In this document: positions 5,492 through 5,512 of the stretch, one piece after another
Layout of the letters: each line of letters begins with the position of its first letter
Numbering within the stretch: the first letter of the stretch is position 1
The notes under the pieces: model-generated
The model's input: only the letters and a program-made list of their open reading frames with translations
Database searches by the model: none
Told to the model about the DNA's origin: nothing
Translations under genes and position numbers: made by a program
Source: Burkholderiales bacterium
GTDB taxonomy: Bacteria > Pseudomonadota > Gammaproteobacteria > Burkholderiales > Burkholderiaceae
Direction: 5' to 3'
Length of the DNA: 5,512 nucleotides
Assembly: GCA_947447845.1 (NCBI GenBank)
Contig: CANFNO010000230.1
Location: forward strand, 1-5,512

Positions 5492-5512
5492 CTGACATTC
5501 ACCGCCTACAAA

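Noticed and set aside
1..5512. CRISPR array, tRNA or rRNA
   Set aside because: No regularly spaced identical repeats of CRISPR size and no cloverleaf or rRNA-like sequence were seen; the only spaced repeats are the transposon-end motifs.

Overview
This window looks like the chromosome of a betaproteobacterium, most likely in or near the Comamonadaceae. The evidence is the C-terminal end of GyrB at the left edge (Gram-negative type tail ending in NIDI). No 16S or other marker is present, so the family-level placement is inference.

Layout. Positions 1-324 are the 3' end of gyrB. Only 7 bases after its stop codon a discrete mobile element begins. It runs from 332 to 5217 (4,886 bp). It is bounded by near-perfect 26-bp terminal inverted repeats (24 of 26 positions match) that start TGTAGG and end CCTACA. 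A 5-bp TTTTT sits on both sides (327-331 and 5218-5222) and is the probable target duplication. Just inside each end lie extra copies of a 13-bp motif (consensus TCTCARCTTATGC, all pointing outward), two on the left and three on the right. The closest pairs are spaced exactly 22 bp apart. TGT...ACA ends, a 5-bp duplication and 22-bp-spaced subterminal sites resemble the Tn7/Tn5053 (TnsB/TniA) transposon group.

The element encodes no recognisable transposase, ATPase or targeting protein. It carries two large genes on the + strand, in the same direction as gyrB. The first encodes a 953-residue protein I do not recognise. The second encodes a 438-residue protein with a probable PD-(D/E)XK nuclease core (D109 ... 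Q126-x-K128). The simplest reading is a non-autonomous, trans-mobilised Tn7-like element delivering a two-gene cargo, possibly an undescribed defence system, to a safe site after gyrB.

The element's right end (4765-5217) has no convincing gene. It holds several small inverted repeats and the transposase-site array. The chromosomal right flank (5223-5512) starts GTCGCC. With the preceding T this could be the TGTCGC tip of a second, unrelated transposon, and GCGAC is repeated four times within the next 75 bp. If so, two elements have used almost the same base after gyrB as their insertion site. The flank also holds a strong GAAA-loop hairpin and, at the very edge, a ribosome-binding-site-like AAGGGAG that may precede a gene outside the window.
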